Of a stretch of 64,000 nt of DNA, positions 1-9,206 are shown one piece after another; the first letter of the stretch is position 1, and every line of letters begins with the position of its first letter. The position numbers were made by a program, and so were the translations under genes. Below the pieces are notes generated by a model. That model was not told the origin of the DNA and searched no databases. It was given only the letters and a program-made list of their open reading frames with translations. Origin of the DNA: Chlorobiaceae bacterium (GTDB lineage Bacteria > Bacteroidota > Chlorobiia > Chlorobiales > Chlorobiaceae); the NCBI GenBank assembly GCA_013334865.1, contig JAAXWS010000006.1, positions 69,306-133,305 on the forward strand. Direction: 5' to 3'.

Positions 1-237
1 GTGCAGGGCTACGATGGCGGCCTGCGGCAATGCGAGGCAGAGATTCTCCACTTCACGGATGTAGTGGGGCTCGTTGGGCTCAAAGCCTGCCAGGAATACG
101 AAGTCGGGGTTTTGGGCGGTGAGTTGCCGCACCATGCTCCCCGCCCCGCCAATCAGTCGGGCCAACCGGCGCTGGCCCGATTCGATTTGTATATCCGGAA
201 CCTCCCATGGTTGGGGAGAGTAGGCGACAATGTTCAT
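1..237 (-). CDS. CpaE/TadZ-like pilus assembly protein, N-terminal 79 aa, truncated by window edge
   Basis: Not in ORF track. Reverse strand from ATG at 237 reads MNIVAYSPQPWEVPDIQIESGQRRLARLIGGAGSMVRQLTAQNPDFVFLAGFEPNEPHYIREVENLCLALPQAAIVALH, open to the edge; position in the tad operon fits CpaE/TadZ. Confidence 0.6.
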   Translation of the reverse strand, partial: MNIVAYSPQPWEVPDIQIESGQRRLARLIGGAGSMVRQLTAQNPDFVFLAGFEPNEPHYIREVENLCLALPQAAIVALH

Positions 238-244
238 GTGTTCC

Positions 245-1294
245 TTATTCGACCAGTATGGGTGGACTGTAAGCGCCGAGTGGCAGCCCGTTGCCGGAGC
301 CCGGATTGGTGGTGCCGGCTGGCAAGTTGTAGAGGAATTGACCTTCGATTTTGCTGTTGGCTCCTTTTCCCACGGTGCCGATAACATGAAAACCGGCAAT
401 CGCCACGATGGGTTGCCAGGAGTTGGTCACAATGCTGTTGACCACGAAAAGAGGAACATCCTTGTTGGCGGGTATGTAGTTGTACACGTCGGCTTTGACG
501 CCCGACGGAAGCCAGGTGAGGTCGCCGATGGACAGTTCGGTCGTGTTGCCCTGAGCGATGAGTTGCCGAAGGGTTTGGGAATCGTTATCCTGCGTGGCAA
601 AGGAGGTCCAGCCGCCCGAGACGGCGCTGAAGTAGCTGGAGCCGATGTCGAAAACATAGGGTTTGCCCGTGGCGGGATCCAGCTTGGGGGTGCGTGTGGC
701 CGTGTCCCAGTAATGGGTGAACATGGCCATGTTGATGACCACGGGGAACATGCCCGTACCGGCACCGGGCGGAGCTGTCACCGCCAGGGCCCTGGCCTGG
801 ATGTTCCTTTCGGCGATACCCAGAACGGGAGCGAAAAACAACTTCAGCGGGCCGTTGTTTTGGGTGCCGGAGATAGCGATCGTAGCGCGGACAGCGGCGA
901 CATCCCCTGCAACAGGCACGCCGGGTGTGCCGGGGGAACGCAGGCCGAGCGATGGGTCGTGGAGGTTCCAGTATCCCGTTTCAATGAGCGCATCCTGAAT
1001 ACGGACGCCATTGGCGACATTGCGTCGTGCCACATCGAGCGCCATGGCTGTGGCCGCCGACCAGTTACAGGGCTGGTCCGCCGCCACAGTCGACGGGTCG
1101 CTGAGTGAACGGACGCCGGCCAGGGCGGCAGCGTCGGCCGCATTCTGAAGTTCGACCCTCGTCAGGTTGAGGCGGGCAAGGTCAACCGCCAAAGCGGCAA
1201 AGCCCAGCATAACCGGCAGGCACAGGACGAACAGGATGGCTGCACCGCCACGCTGGCCCTGAAGAGGCTTCACGATGTGGGGCGGGCGTCCCAT
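245..1294 (-). CDS. TadG-like Flp pilus assembly protein
   Basis: N-terminal GGAAILFVLCLPVMLGFAALAVDLARLNLTRVELQNAADAAALAG, typical TadG/TadE-like motif; tad gene neighbourhood. Confidence 0.85.
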   Translation of the reverse strand: MGRPPHIVKPLQGQRGGAAILFVLCLPVMLGFAALAVDLARLNLTRVELQNAADAAALAGVRSLSDPSTVAADQPCNWSAATAMALDVARRNVANGVRIQDALIETGYWNLHDPSLGLRSPGTPGVPVAGDVAAVRATIAISGTQNNGPLKLFFAPVLGIAERNIQARALAVTAPPGAGTGMFPVVINMAMFTHYWDTATRTPKLDPATGKPYVFDIGSSYFSAVSGGWTSFATQDNDSQTLRQLIAQGNTTELSIGDLTWLPSGVKADVYNYIPANKDVPLFVVNSIVTNSWQPIVAIAGFHVIGTVGKGANSKIEGQFLYNLPAGTTNPGSGNGLPLGAYSPPILVE

Positions 1295-1296
1295 GG

Positions 1297-1740
1297 TTAC
1301 TCGAGTCTCATGCTGGTTTCGGCCGAGATCAGAAGGCCGGAAAAAATGAAGACTCCGGTATAGCTGACGCTGGCCGAGACGGTAAGGATGTCATCCTGGA
1401 TGACGGGAGGGGGTACGGTGCAGGCCATGCCGGGACCGAAGGAGATGAGATTGTGCTGACAGGCCTGCCGGGTGGCAGCCGTGGCGCTGCTCGTGATGAT
1501 GGCGCCGGTCCGGTTTGGAACGAACTTTGCACCGGCACGCGCTCCTTCCCGGGTGGCCATGGTGAGCACGGTTTTGTCGTACAGGGCTATGGAAAAAGTA
1601 ATCACCCCGAAGAGGAGCAGGAGAAAGACGGGCAGGATGAGCGCAAATTCGACCAGCACACTGCCCTTCCGGGATTGGTCGCGCTCCTTTGCCGGGGCCT
1701 GAAGCACGGCGTCATCTGCGCACATGGTGGTCATTTTCAC
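1297..1740 (-). CDS. TadE-like pilus assembly protein
   Basis: RKGSVLVEFALILPVFLLLLFGVITFSIALYDKTVLTMATREGARAG, TadE pseudopilin-like motif. Confidence 0.88.
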   Translation of the reverse strand: MKMTTMCADDAVLQAPAKERDQSRKGSVLVEFALILPVFLLLLFGVITFSIALYDKTVLTMATREGARAGAKFVPNRTGAIITSSATAATRQACQHNLISFGPGMACTVPPPVIQDDILTVSASVSYTGVFIFSGLLISAETSMRLE

Positions 1741-3206
1741 CGTGAACCTTGCAGTTTTCCGTCGATGAAAAGCTCTTTCCCGGTAGGCGGCACGAACCTG
1801 TCGGTAGGGAGCTCCGGCGCCGTGGCAGCGGCCTTGACCAGAGCAGGGCGAACGATAACCATGAGTTCGGTTGTTTCCGCGCTCTTCTCGGTGCGTCGGA
1901 ACAGCGCGCCGATAACCGGGATATCGCCCAAAAGGGGCACCGCCCGGATGACATTGTTGTGATTATCGCGCAGAAGCCCGCCGATGACCAGGTTCTCCCC
2001 CTCTTTCATCTGTACGGTCGTGGAGGCGTAACTGGTTTTAAAGGCGGGAAGCAACGTGCCGGTTGCCGTTGCTCCTGAAAAGATGGCTTCCTTGAGCGGC
2101 TCGGAGACCTCGGGTGCAACCTTGAGCGAAATGCGACCGGCATCCAGCACGACGGGCGTAAATCTCAACCCCACGCCGTAGGTGCGTTCGACGTAATCGA
2201 CGGCACCGTTGGTGCTGACGGTAGGGGTATAAATTTTACCGCCGACCAGGAAGTACCCTTCCTGACCACTCATGGTGACAATGGTGGGTTCAGCCAGGAT
2301 TTTGATCAAACTGGTTTTGCGCTCGGCCTCCACCTGGAGGCGGTTGCCAACCGTGGTATTTGGTGTCCGGTCAGTATTCAGGAGCAGGTTGAGCGTGGCG
2401 TTGCTGACAAACCCGGTCATGAGGCTGCCCTGGGGACTTCCCTTCCCTTGCGTCCAGCCGAGTCCCAAGCTTTCGATGTAGGACCTGGAAACTTCGGCAA
2501 TGCGGACTTCGAGGCGGACCTGTTGCTGGTCGCGGATTTTGAGGAGGTTGACCACGCCGGGTATGCCGGCAGATGCCGAAGCGCCAGGGGCCGGCGCACT
2601 GTTGATCGCGCCGGGCAGACCGGAAGGTGCTGCAGATGGGCTGTTGGCTGCGCCAAGCGTGCTGGCAGGCACCGAAGCGCCAGGGGCAGCGGCGCTGCCG
2701 AGGAGGGTGGATTCGGGGTTGCCTCCCGGCACCGTTCCGCCCAGATACGCTTTTACCAGGCGGTTGACGCTCTCCGCAGCCAATGCGTCGGACACAGAAC
2801 CGGCCAGTACGAGCGCCGGCCCCCAGGCGAAGATCCGGATGTCGGTCTCTTTCGGCAAGACGGCTTTCAGCAGGACCTGCAAGGGAACGACGTTGCGGCT
2901 GACCTGCAGCGGTGTGGAGGTAATGCCGCCACTACGGGTCCAGACGATCAGATTGGTCGCACCCGGTTTTTTCCCCAGCAGATAGAGCTCGGAGGGATTA
3001 AGGACGATAAAGTCGGCCACCTCGGGGTTGCCCACGGCAACGCGTTTAACGGGTTGTTCAAGCCGGTAGACCCTGGATTCGCCCATCGGCACAAGGTAAC
3101 TCGAGGGAGAGGCCACTGCGGCCGCGGGTACGGTGCCGGCAGCAAACGCCGCAAAAGCACTCATCGTGCAGGCCGGACGCTTCAGGCATGTCAAATTCAT
3201 GTGCAT
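1737..3206 (-). CDS. CpaC/RcpA-type secretin of the Flp pilus
   Basis: Secretin C-terminal signatures (VGLRFTPVVLDAGRISLKVAPEVSE, GENLVIGGLLRDN, PLLGDIPVIGALFR); Ala/Pro/Ser-rich linker in the middle. Confidence 0.92.
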   Translation of the reverse strand: MHMNLTCLKRPACTMSAFAAFAAGTVPAAAVASPSSYLVPMGESRVYRLEQPVKRVAVGNPEVADFIVLNPSELYLLGKKPGATNLIVWTRSGGITSTPLQVSRNVVPLQVLLKAVLPKETDIRIFAWGPALVLAGSVSDALAAESVNRLVKAYLGGTVPGGNPESTLLGSAAAPGASVPASTLGAANSPSAAPSGLPGAINSAPAPGASASAGIPGVVNLLKIRDQQQVRLEVRIAEVSRSYIESLGLGWTQGKGSPQGSLMTGFVSNATLNLLLNTDRTPNTTVGNRLQVEAERKTSLIKILAEPTIVTMSGQEGYFLVGGKIYTPTVSTNGAVDYVERTYGVGLRFTPVVLDAGRISLKVAPEVSEPLKEAIFSGATATGTLLPAFKTSYASTTVQMKEGENLVIGGLLRDNHNNVIRAVPLLGDIPVIGALFRRTEKSAETTELMVIVRPALVKAAATAPELPTDRFVPPTGKELFIDGKLQGSR

Positions 3207-3212
3207 GTTGGC

Positions 3213-4001
3213 TTAGGGGGTGGCAACAGGCTGGCGGCTCGTGCCATGGATTTCCTCCGTTCCACGGCTTTGACGCGAAGCTGCCGCTTGTGCCGACGGC
3301 GCAGAGGTTGCTGCTCGACTGTTCTGCGAACTCACGATATCGGGCAGACGTGCACCCGCGGAGTTTATTTCGCTGGTATCGAGCTCGTTGCGCAAAATCA
3401 GGGAAAGCACCCCGATGTTTCGGGCCAGGTCGAGCCTTTCGGATTCGTGCGGCGTCAGCTCGAGGGTTACGGCATTGACCACTTTTGGCTTGGCAGGGTC
3501 TGCAGCGGTTTCCTGGGCCACGGCCAGCACTTTGACGCGCGACAGCACGGTTCGGGAAAAAGGCTCATGGTCGGCGTCCTTGCCGCTCACCAGGACATCC
3601 ACAAAACTGCCCGGCAGGGCAAAACCGGCAACCGCAATCACCTCGTTCACCCGAACCGTAATGGCGCGCTTGCCCTCAGGGATGATCGAGGATAAACCGC
3701 CGGTCGAGTTTACCGGAGCCAATTTGCCAGGCAGAACAGGTTCGCCGGGGATCATGGGGACGCGTGCAATTCGACCCACTACATCGGCAGGGCGTGAGGA
3801 GGCATCGTGCGGAACGGCAGAACCGTGCCAATCGATGGCTTTGACCTGATCGGCCGAAATAGCTTTGCCGGCTTCGATGGGCTGCTGGACGATGACGACC
3901 CTGACCCCTGAAGGCTGTCCGTCGTTCATCCAACGGGCAGCGATGAAAGCTGCCATCGCCCCCAGGGTGAGTGCGATGGCAGCGAAGACTGGTAGTTTCA
4001 C
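3213..4001 (-). CDS. CpaB/RcpC-type Flp pilus assembly protein (SAF domain)
   Basis: VVIVQQPIEAGKAISADQVKAIDWHGSAVP and EGKRAITVRVNEVIAVAGFALPGSFVDVLVSG. Confidence 0.9.
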   Translation of the reverse strand: MKLPVFAAIALTLGAMAAFIAARWMNDGQPSGVRVVIVQQPIEAGKAISADQVKAIDWHGSAVPHDASSRPADVVGRIARVPMIPGEPVLPGKLAPVNSTGGLSSIIPEGKRAITVRVNEVIAVAGFALPGSFVDVLVSGKDADHEPFSRTVLSRVKVLAVAQETAADPAKPKVVNAVTLELTPHESERLDLARNIGVLSLILRNELDTSEINSAGARLPDIVSSQNSRAATSAPSAQAAASRQSRGTEEIHGTSRQPVATP

Positions 4002-4022
4002 TGCTTGAACTGTAACGGAGTT

Positions 4023-4211
4023 TTACGGAGTCGTAGTACTACCACCAGTTCCACTGAGGGCGGTTGCGATATCGGTAAAAATGGTGCTCAGATTACCGCC
4101 AAGGGTTGTAAGGGCTGTAATTGCAACGACAGCAACCAATGCAGCAATCAAGGCGTACTCGATCATGGTCACGCCTTTTTGTGATTCGATGGGGAAGAAT
4201 TGGTTCAACAT
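4023..4211 (-). CDS. Flp/Fap-type pilin
   Basis: 62 aa, QKGVTMIEYALIAALVAVVAITALTTLGGNL, canonical Flp pilin. Confidence 0.95.
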   Translation of the reverse strand: MLNQFFPIESQKGVTMIEYALIAALVAVVAITALTTLGGNLSTIFTDIATALSGTGGSTTTP

Positions 4212-4258
4212 GATTTCACCTCACAATTTTGTTGGCTAAATGTCAAACACGCCTGAAA

Positions 4259-4281
4259 CGCCCCGCCTTGTGAGCGGGGCG
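4259..4281 (-). promoter_or_regulatory. GC-rich hairpin just upstream of flp (possible 5' UTR structure)
   Basis: CGCCCCGC-7 nt-GCGGGGCG, 8-bp perfect stem, about 50 nt upstream of the flp ATG. Confidence 0.4.
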
Positions 4282-4605
4282 CCGCGTTACAACATCGAGC
4301 TGGTCGGAGGCAACTCATCGGTTCCGGGTGAAAATCGGGAGTATAGAAAATCGCATACATATCGCATGGATTATATTTTCCATATGAAAATAATAGCAAA
4401 AACCCGCACCACATCCTACTCTATAGTAAATTTATTTTACTCTATAATATTTTTTTTATTTACTATAGTAACAATTGTCACATCACGGATACGAACACAA
4501 ACGATGCCCGAAAAAGCCGTCAAACAGGCATTTTCGGGTACCATGGAACCGTTGCCGTGTTACATCGGAAAAATCACCACCAAGCCGACAGGCCACCATG
4601 CAATA

Positions 4606-4624
4606 AGCCCGCGTCATGCGGGCT
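4606..4624 (-). terminator. Hairpin downstream of nitroreductase
   Basis: AGCCCGC-GTCAT-GCGGGCT stem directly after the minus-strand gene ending at 4651; T-run weak. Confidence 0.45.
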
Positions 4625-4650
4625 CCCGTGTGTATGCGGTGCAGTGAACA

Positions 4651-5319
4651 TCAATAAAATCCCGTGAACGTCAGAATCTTTTCAAGCGGTTCACGAATGC
4701 TCCGTAAGCGATTGATCTGACATGCCGTATCGGCGTAACCAAGGCCGATGCCGACAACAATCCGCTCCTCTGCGGGAATGGGTAAATTCTGTCGTACGAT
4801 GTCAGGATAATGCGCCAGGGTAGCCTGGATGCACGTGCCCAACCCCTGGTCGGCAGCAGCAAGGCAAAGCGCGTTAATGAATGCGCCGGCATCCAGCAGG
4901 ACATACGGCGTCTGCCCTTCGGGCACGGTGACATACAGGAGTACCGGTGCGCCAAAAGCGTTCGCGTTGTTGGCCCGATGGGCGTTTCGCATCTGCTCGT
5001 CGTTCCTGTCGATGCCGAGCACGGCAAGCACGGATTTTCCGATATCGGCATAACGCGATTTGAGCTCCCCCTTAAACGTCAACGGCATGGGGATCTCAGG
5101 TATCGGAGGATTGCCAGAGAGCGCCCTGTCCACCAACCCTTGCCTGATGGCAATGGCCGCCGCTCCTCCGGCCACCCATATCCGCCACGGTTGGGTGTTG
5201 CCCCAGCTGGGCGAACGTTGCGCCATTTCGACCACGGATTCGATAGTTGCCGTATCAACCGGGGTGTCAAGGAAGCTGCGGCATGAGTGCCGCGAAGCGA
5301 TCGTCTGGCTGAATTCCAT
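4651..5319 (-). CDS. Nitroreductase family protein
   Basis: RHSCRSFLDTPVDTATIESVVEMAQRSPSWGNTQPWRIWVA, nitroreductase FMN-binding signature. Confidence 0.92.
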   Translation of the reverse strand: MEFSQTIASRHSCRSFLDTPVDTATIESVVEMAQRSPSWGNTQPWRIWVAGGAAAIAIRQGLVDRALSGNPPIPEIPMPLTFKGELKSRYADIGKSVLAVLGIDRNDEQMRNAHRANNANAFGAPVLLYVTVPEGQTPYVLLDAGAFINALCLAAADQGLGTCIQATLAHYPDIVRQNLPIPAEERIVVGIGLGYADTACQINRLRSIREPLEKILTFTGFY

Positions 5320-5448
5320 AAGTTGCTCTTTTTTGGTGATCGAATCGGGGGAGGCGGTTTGGTGGCATCATAATACCCGAATATGCCCGCTTATGCGAAA
5401 CGGGGTCTTTCGTAATCTGGTCCTGACGAAACCGTCCGTCGCCGTTGC

Positions 5449-6144
5449 CTACCTCGAACGGTATCCGCCGGCAAAATCCATGACGCACATGTCGCCGTAG
5501 ACGCGATGCGGGCCGACGTCGACTCCGACGGTCCGGAAACTGCCATTCAGCAGGTTTTTCCTGTGGCCGCGCGAAGCCACGCCGTCATCGATGAGCAGGG
5601 CGATGAGGATCTTCCTCGCGTCCCGGTATCCGTAGGAGATGTTCTCCCCTGCGGAAAGATCCCATTGCCCATAGCGTTCGATGCGGCTGGTGAGGGATGA
5701 GCCGTCACTGCCGGTGTGGCCGATCGTTCCTGTCGGCCCCTGGTCCTGCACATGGTCGCGGGCGGCCAGCGTGAGCCCCCTGCTGGCCGACAGGCCGGGA
5801 AGCGGTCCGGTGCGCTCCAGTTCCCGGAGGCACTCGTCGAGCGCAGACACCCCTTCGCGGGTTCTCATGGGAATCGATCCGGGATAGCAGAGCAAGCCCC
5901 CCTGATACAATTTCCTGAGGGGAAGCAGGTATTTTCTGCCATAGCCGGCAGGGTCGCTTCGCAACAGGTTGATCTCGGCAACGACGGCCCGGTCCATGGC
6001 GCCGGGATACCCTTCGCGGACGGATGCCTCGTCAGGACGGGCGGCATTGTCGGAGTGGCGGATAAATCGGGCGTCCGCACGGGCTGGAAAGAGGAGAAGG
6101 AGAAGCAGGAGTACGGGCAAACCGGTGAACGAAGTACTACGCAT
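5449..6144 (-). CDS. Secreted CAP (SCP/PR1-like) domain protein
   Basis: LLRSDPAGYG, GTIGHTGSDGSSLTSRIERYG, AGENISYG, SRGHRKNLLNGSFRTVGVDVG; signal peptide after Met at 6144. Confidence 0.88.
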   Translation of the reverse strand: MRSTSFTGLPVLLLLLLLFPARADARFIRHSDNAARPDEASVREGYPGAMDRAVVAEINLLRSDPAGYGRKYLLPLRKLYQGGLLCYPGSIPMRTREGVSALDECLRELERTGPLPGLSASRGLTLAARDHVQDQGPTGTIGHTGSDGSSLTSRIERYGQWDLSAGENISYGYRDARKILIALLIDDGVASRGHRKNLLNGSFRTVGVDVGPHRVYGDMCVMDFAGGYRSR

Positions 6145-6435
6145 GGGGCAGAGGGGGTTTATTTTACTTATTGCCGATCCCGCGGGGAGTACCCCTGAAA
6201 CAGGATCCACTGCTGAATCTAATCAAGCGGACATTAAAAAATAAAGCCCTATGCAAAAAAGACGAAGTATCACGAACGACACGCCGTTCGTCAGGGAAAC
6301 GGATATGGCCTGATCGAGGAGGCCGGGCCGATGCCCGGCGTACCCGGCCGGGAGATGGGGGAACCGTTGGGCGAAGTCCGGCGTTCAAAAGGAGATAGCC
6401 GGTATACTGATTGCAAGAACTCCTCATCGTCGAGC

Positions 6436-7695
6436 ATGGCTGCCTCCATCCTGAATAGCCTCAAGACCGGCGGCATGCGCCTGAAAATGCTCCTGGGGTT
6501 TCTCGGGCCGGGTTTCCTGGTGACGGTCGGCTTCATCGACCCGGGCAACTGGGCGACAAACATCGAGGGCGGTTCGAAATTCGGATATACCCTGCTCTGG
6601 GTGGTGACGCTCGGTACGGCCATGCTGGTCGTCATCCAGCATATGGCCGCAAGGCTCGGCATCGCCACAGGGAAGTCCCTTGCGGTAAACATCCGCGATT
6701 TTTTCCCGGCGCCGGTGGCGGCCTTCCTCGGCTTCACGGTCATCGCAGCCTGCATCGCCACCGATGTTGCGGAGCTGGTCGGCGGCGGCATCGGGTTCAA
6801 CCTCCTGTTCGGCATGCCGGTCTGGGCGGGAGCGCTGCTGACCGCGGCGCTCGAGGTGTTCCTGATTGTCAGCCAGCGTTACCACCGGATAGAAACGGTC
6901 ATCGTCGGTTTCCTTGGCGTCATCGCGCTCTGCTACATCATCGAGCTCTACCTGGTCGGTCCCGACTGGCATCAGGTGCTGCCGGCGATGGTCGTGCCGG
7001 TTACCGGTCGCGAAAGCATCTACGCGGCCATCGCCATCCTCGGCGCCGTTGTCATGCCCCACAACATCTTCCTGCATTCGAACGTCATCCACAGCAGGAC
7101 CTGGGGGATCTCCGACGAAGAGAAGTCCCGCCTGCTCCGCTACGAGAAGCTGGATACCCTGCTCGCCATGACGCTCGGGTGGATCGTGAACTCGGCCATG
7201 ATCATCGTGGCCGCCGCGGTGTTCTTCACGCATCGGGTGCCGGTTGAAAGCATCGAACAGGCATCGGCGACCCTCGCGCCGATTGCAGGGCCGCTTGCCG
7301 GCCTGCTCTTCGCGTTCGCCCTGGTGTTTTCTGGGGTTGGCTCGTCCGTCACTTCGTCGATGGCGGAAGCCAACGTCATCACGGGATTCCTGGGCAAACC
7401 CGAAGATCCTGGCACGATGCTCTACCGGGTATCGGTGTTCGCGACCGCCATTCCCTCTGCGCTCGTTTTTTTCTGGAACCCGGACACGTTCCGCATCCTG
7501 GTCTTCAGCCAGGTCGTCCTGTGCCTGCAGCTGCCCTTCACCCTGATCCCCCTCGTCATGCTCTGCAGGAGCGGAAAGGTCATGGGAGTGTTCAGGAGCG
7601 GCCCTGCGGAATTTTCGGCAGCCGTTGCCATCACCGTCGTGGTGACCGCGCTCAACGGCTACCTGGTTTATGCAACCCTGACGGGAGGATCATGA
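6436..7695 (+). CDS. NRAMP-family divalent metal transporter
   Basis: FLGPGFLVTVGFIDPGNWATNIEGGSKFGYTLLW (DPGN motif) and GAVVMPHNIFLHS (MPHN motif). Start chosen at internal Met; ORF opens at 6331. Confidence 0.93.
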   Translation: MAASILNSLKTGGMRLKMLLGFLGPGFLVTVGFIDPGNWATNIEGGSKFGYTLLWVVTLGTAMLVVIQHMAARLGIATGKSLAVNIRDFFPAPVAAFLGFTVIAACIATDVAELVGGGIGFNLLFGMPVWAGALLTAALEVFLIVSQRYHRIETVIVGFLGVIALCYIIELYLVGPDWHQVLPAMVVPVTGRESIYAAIAILGAVVMPHNIFLHSNVIHSRTWGISDEEKSRLLRYEKLDTLLAMTLGWIVNSAMIIVAAAVFFTHRVPVESIEQASATLAPIAGPLAGLLFAFALVFSGVGSSVTSSMAEANVITGFLGKPEDPGTMLYRVSVFATAIPSALVFFWNPDTFRILVFSQVVLCLQLPFTLIPLVMLCRSGKVMGVFRSGPAEFSAAVAITVVVTALNGYLVYATLTGGS

Positions 7696-7696
7696 C

Positions 7697-8104
7697 ATGG
7701 AGGGATACCGCGACATCCTGGTAGCGATCGACTGCTCGCCCGTAGACGAAACGTTGCTTGACCATGTGTCGGCATTGGCCGCGCCGCTCGGCGCGCGCGT
7801 GCACCTGCTGCACGTGGTACACTCCCACACCCTGGACCAGGAGCGCACCCTGCGGGAACAGGCCATGCAAGCCCTCGAACGCTACCGTACCACATTGACG
7901 CACGATGGCTTGGAGGTCGAGCTGCACATCAGGAGCGGTGAACCCGACCGGGAGATCCTGAAGGAGATCGGCGAGCAGCGCTACGACCTGCTGGCCCTGG
8001 CGGCTCATGGCCACGGGATGCTGGAAAGGGCTCTGTTCGGGAGCGTGTCGAGACGAATCCGCGACAAGGTAAGTATCCCGTTGCTGTTGGTCGGGGCGGG
8101 ATGA
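7697..8104 (+). CDS. Universal stress protein UspA family
   Basis: YRDILVAIDCSPVDETLLDHV and LAAHGHGMLERALFGSVSRRI. Confidence 0.93.
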   Translation: MEGYRDILVAIDCSPVDETLLDHVSALAAPLGARVHLLHVVHSHTLDQERTLREQAMQALERYRTTLTHDGLEVELHIRSGEPDREILKEIGEQRYDLLALAAHGHGMLERALFGSVSRRIRDKVSIPLLLVGAG

Positions 8105-8120
8105 ATTGGCGGATGAGAGC

Positions 8121-8173
8121 TACCCATATGCCGCCCCTACGGGGCTGGGGATCGGGACCGTAGGGCGACATGT
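8121..8173. repeat. REP-like palindromic repeat (composite, inverted)
   Basis: CATATGCCGCCCCTACGGGGCTGGGGATCGGGACCGTAGGGCGACATG; related copies at 8719-9182. Confidence 0.8.
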
Positions 8174-8183
8174 TTTGCGACCT

Positions 8184-8636
8184 TTATGTGAAGATGTAAC
8201 GGTCGTCGTATTCGATCTTGAACTCTTCGAGCATGGCACGGTACTCCTCGGCGAAGGTCCTCATGCCGTGGTGCTCTTTCTGGTTGCGGATATAATCGAT
8301 CACGTTGGGAACGGCATCCTTGCTGTAAGAAAATGCCCCATAGCCATCCTGCCATTCAAAACGTCCGGGCATGAACTGCCTGCTGTTCAGCCATTGGGCC
8401 GAAGAGGCCTTCATTTCCCTGACAAGATCCGAAATCGCCTGGGTGGGGCGCAACCCGATGAGAAGGTGGACATGGTCCGCCATGCCGTCGATGGCGAGAA
8501 GCTTGTGGCCGTAATTCTGGACGATCGTGCTCAGGTAACGGTACAGTTCCTGCCGAGCAGGGCCACGTAAGAGGTATTCCCGACCCTTGACGGCGAAAAC
8601 GACCTGGATATGGATTTGTGTGTAGGTGTTAGCCAT
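8184..8636 (-). mobile_element. REP-associated tyrosine transposase (RAYT/IS200-like Y1 transposase, TnpA_REP)
   Basis: MANTYTQIHIQVVFAVKGREYLL, HUH motif DHVHLLIGL, catalytic-Tyr region NVIDYIRNQKEHH; REP-like palindromes on both flanks. The track ORF starts further upstream at 8825. Confidence 0.92.
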
Positions 8637-8718
8637 ATCGATCCAGCATGCCTTGTCAGTATAACCGAATATATAAAATGGCGGGTTATATATAAATATG
8701 ATATTGCGCAATATTATG

Positions 8719-9182
8719 CATATGCCGCCCCTACGGGGCTGGGGATCGGCCCTGTAGGGGCCGCATATGGGTAGCGCGGGGTGAGCGCAGCGAACCCCAG
8801 GTGACCGGCAATATGATCGAATCATATTGGATTCAGCCCCGTAGGGGCGGCATGTTCGACGCGGCGCAGGGATTTTCGGAACGCCGACAGGCTACCCATA
8901 TGCCGCCCCTGCCGGGGCTGGGGACCGGCCCTGTAGGGGGCCGCATATGGGTAGCGCGTGGTGAGCGCAGCGAACCCCGGGTAACCGAAAATATAATCGA
9001 ATCATATTGGATTCAGCCCCGTAGGGGCGGCATGTTCGACGCGGCGCAGGGATTTTCGGAACGCCGACAGGCTACCCATATGCCGCCCCTACGGGGCTGG
9101 AAAATCATTTTCATGGCGATGGCCAGCTACCGATATGCCGCCCCTGACGGGGCTTGGAATCGGACCTGAAGGGTGGCATGTT
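8719..9182. repeat. REP-like palindrome array with ~180-bp tandem duplication
   Basis: ATCATATTGGATTCAGCCCCGTAGGGGCGGCATGTTCGACGCGGCGCAGGGATTTTCGGA is identical at 8821 and 9001 (offset exactly 180). TATGCCGCCCC(TAC)GGGGCTGG and its complement recur about six times. Confidence 0.9.
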
Positions 9183-9206
9183 GTCCGCGTGGAGAAGGGC
9201 CTCGGG

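Noticed and set aside
1-1108. Plus-strand ORFs 1..384 and 230..1108
   Set aside because: Antisense to the tad operon frames; sequences lack recognisable domains and are Arg/Gly/Cys-rich shadow translations.
4421-4468. CTATAGTAAAT...ATTTACTATAG inverted repeat in A/T-rich DNA upstream of flp
   Set aside because: Perfect 11-bp arms but very A/T-rich with a 26-nt spacer; too weak alone to call an operator.
8719-9182. CRISPR array
   Set aside because: Repeats are inverted palindromes with duplicated, not unique, intervening sequence; no cas genes; better explained as REP/BIME.
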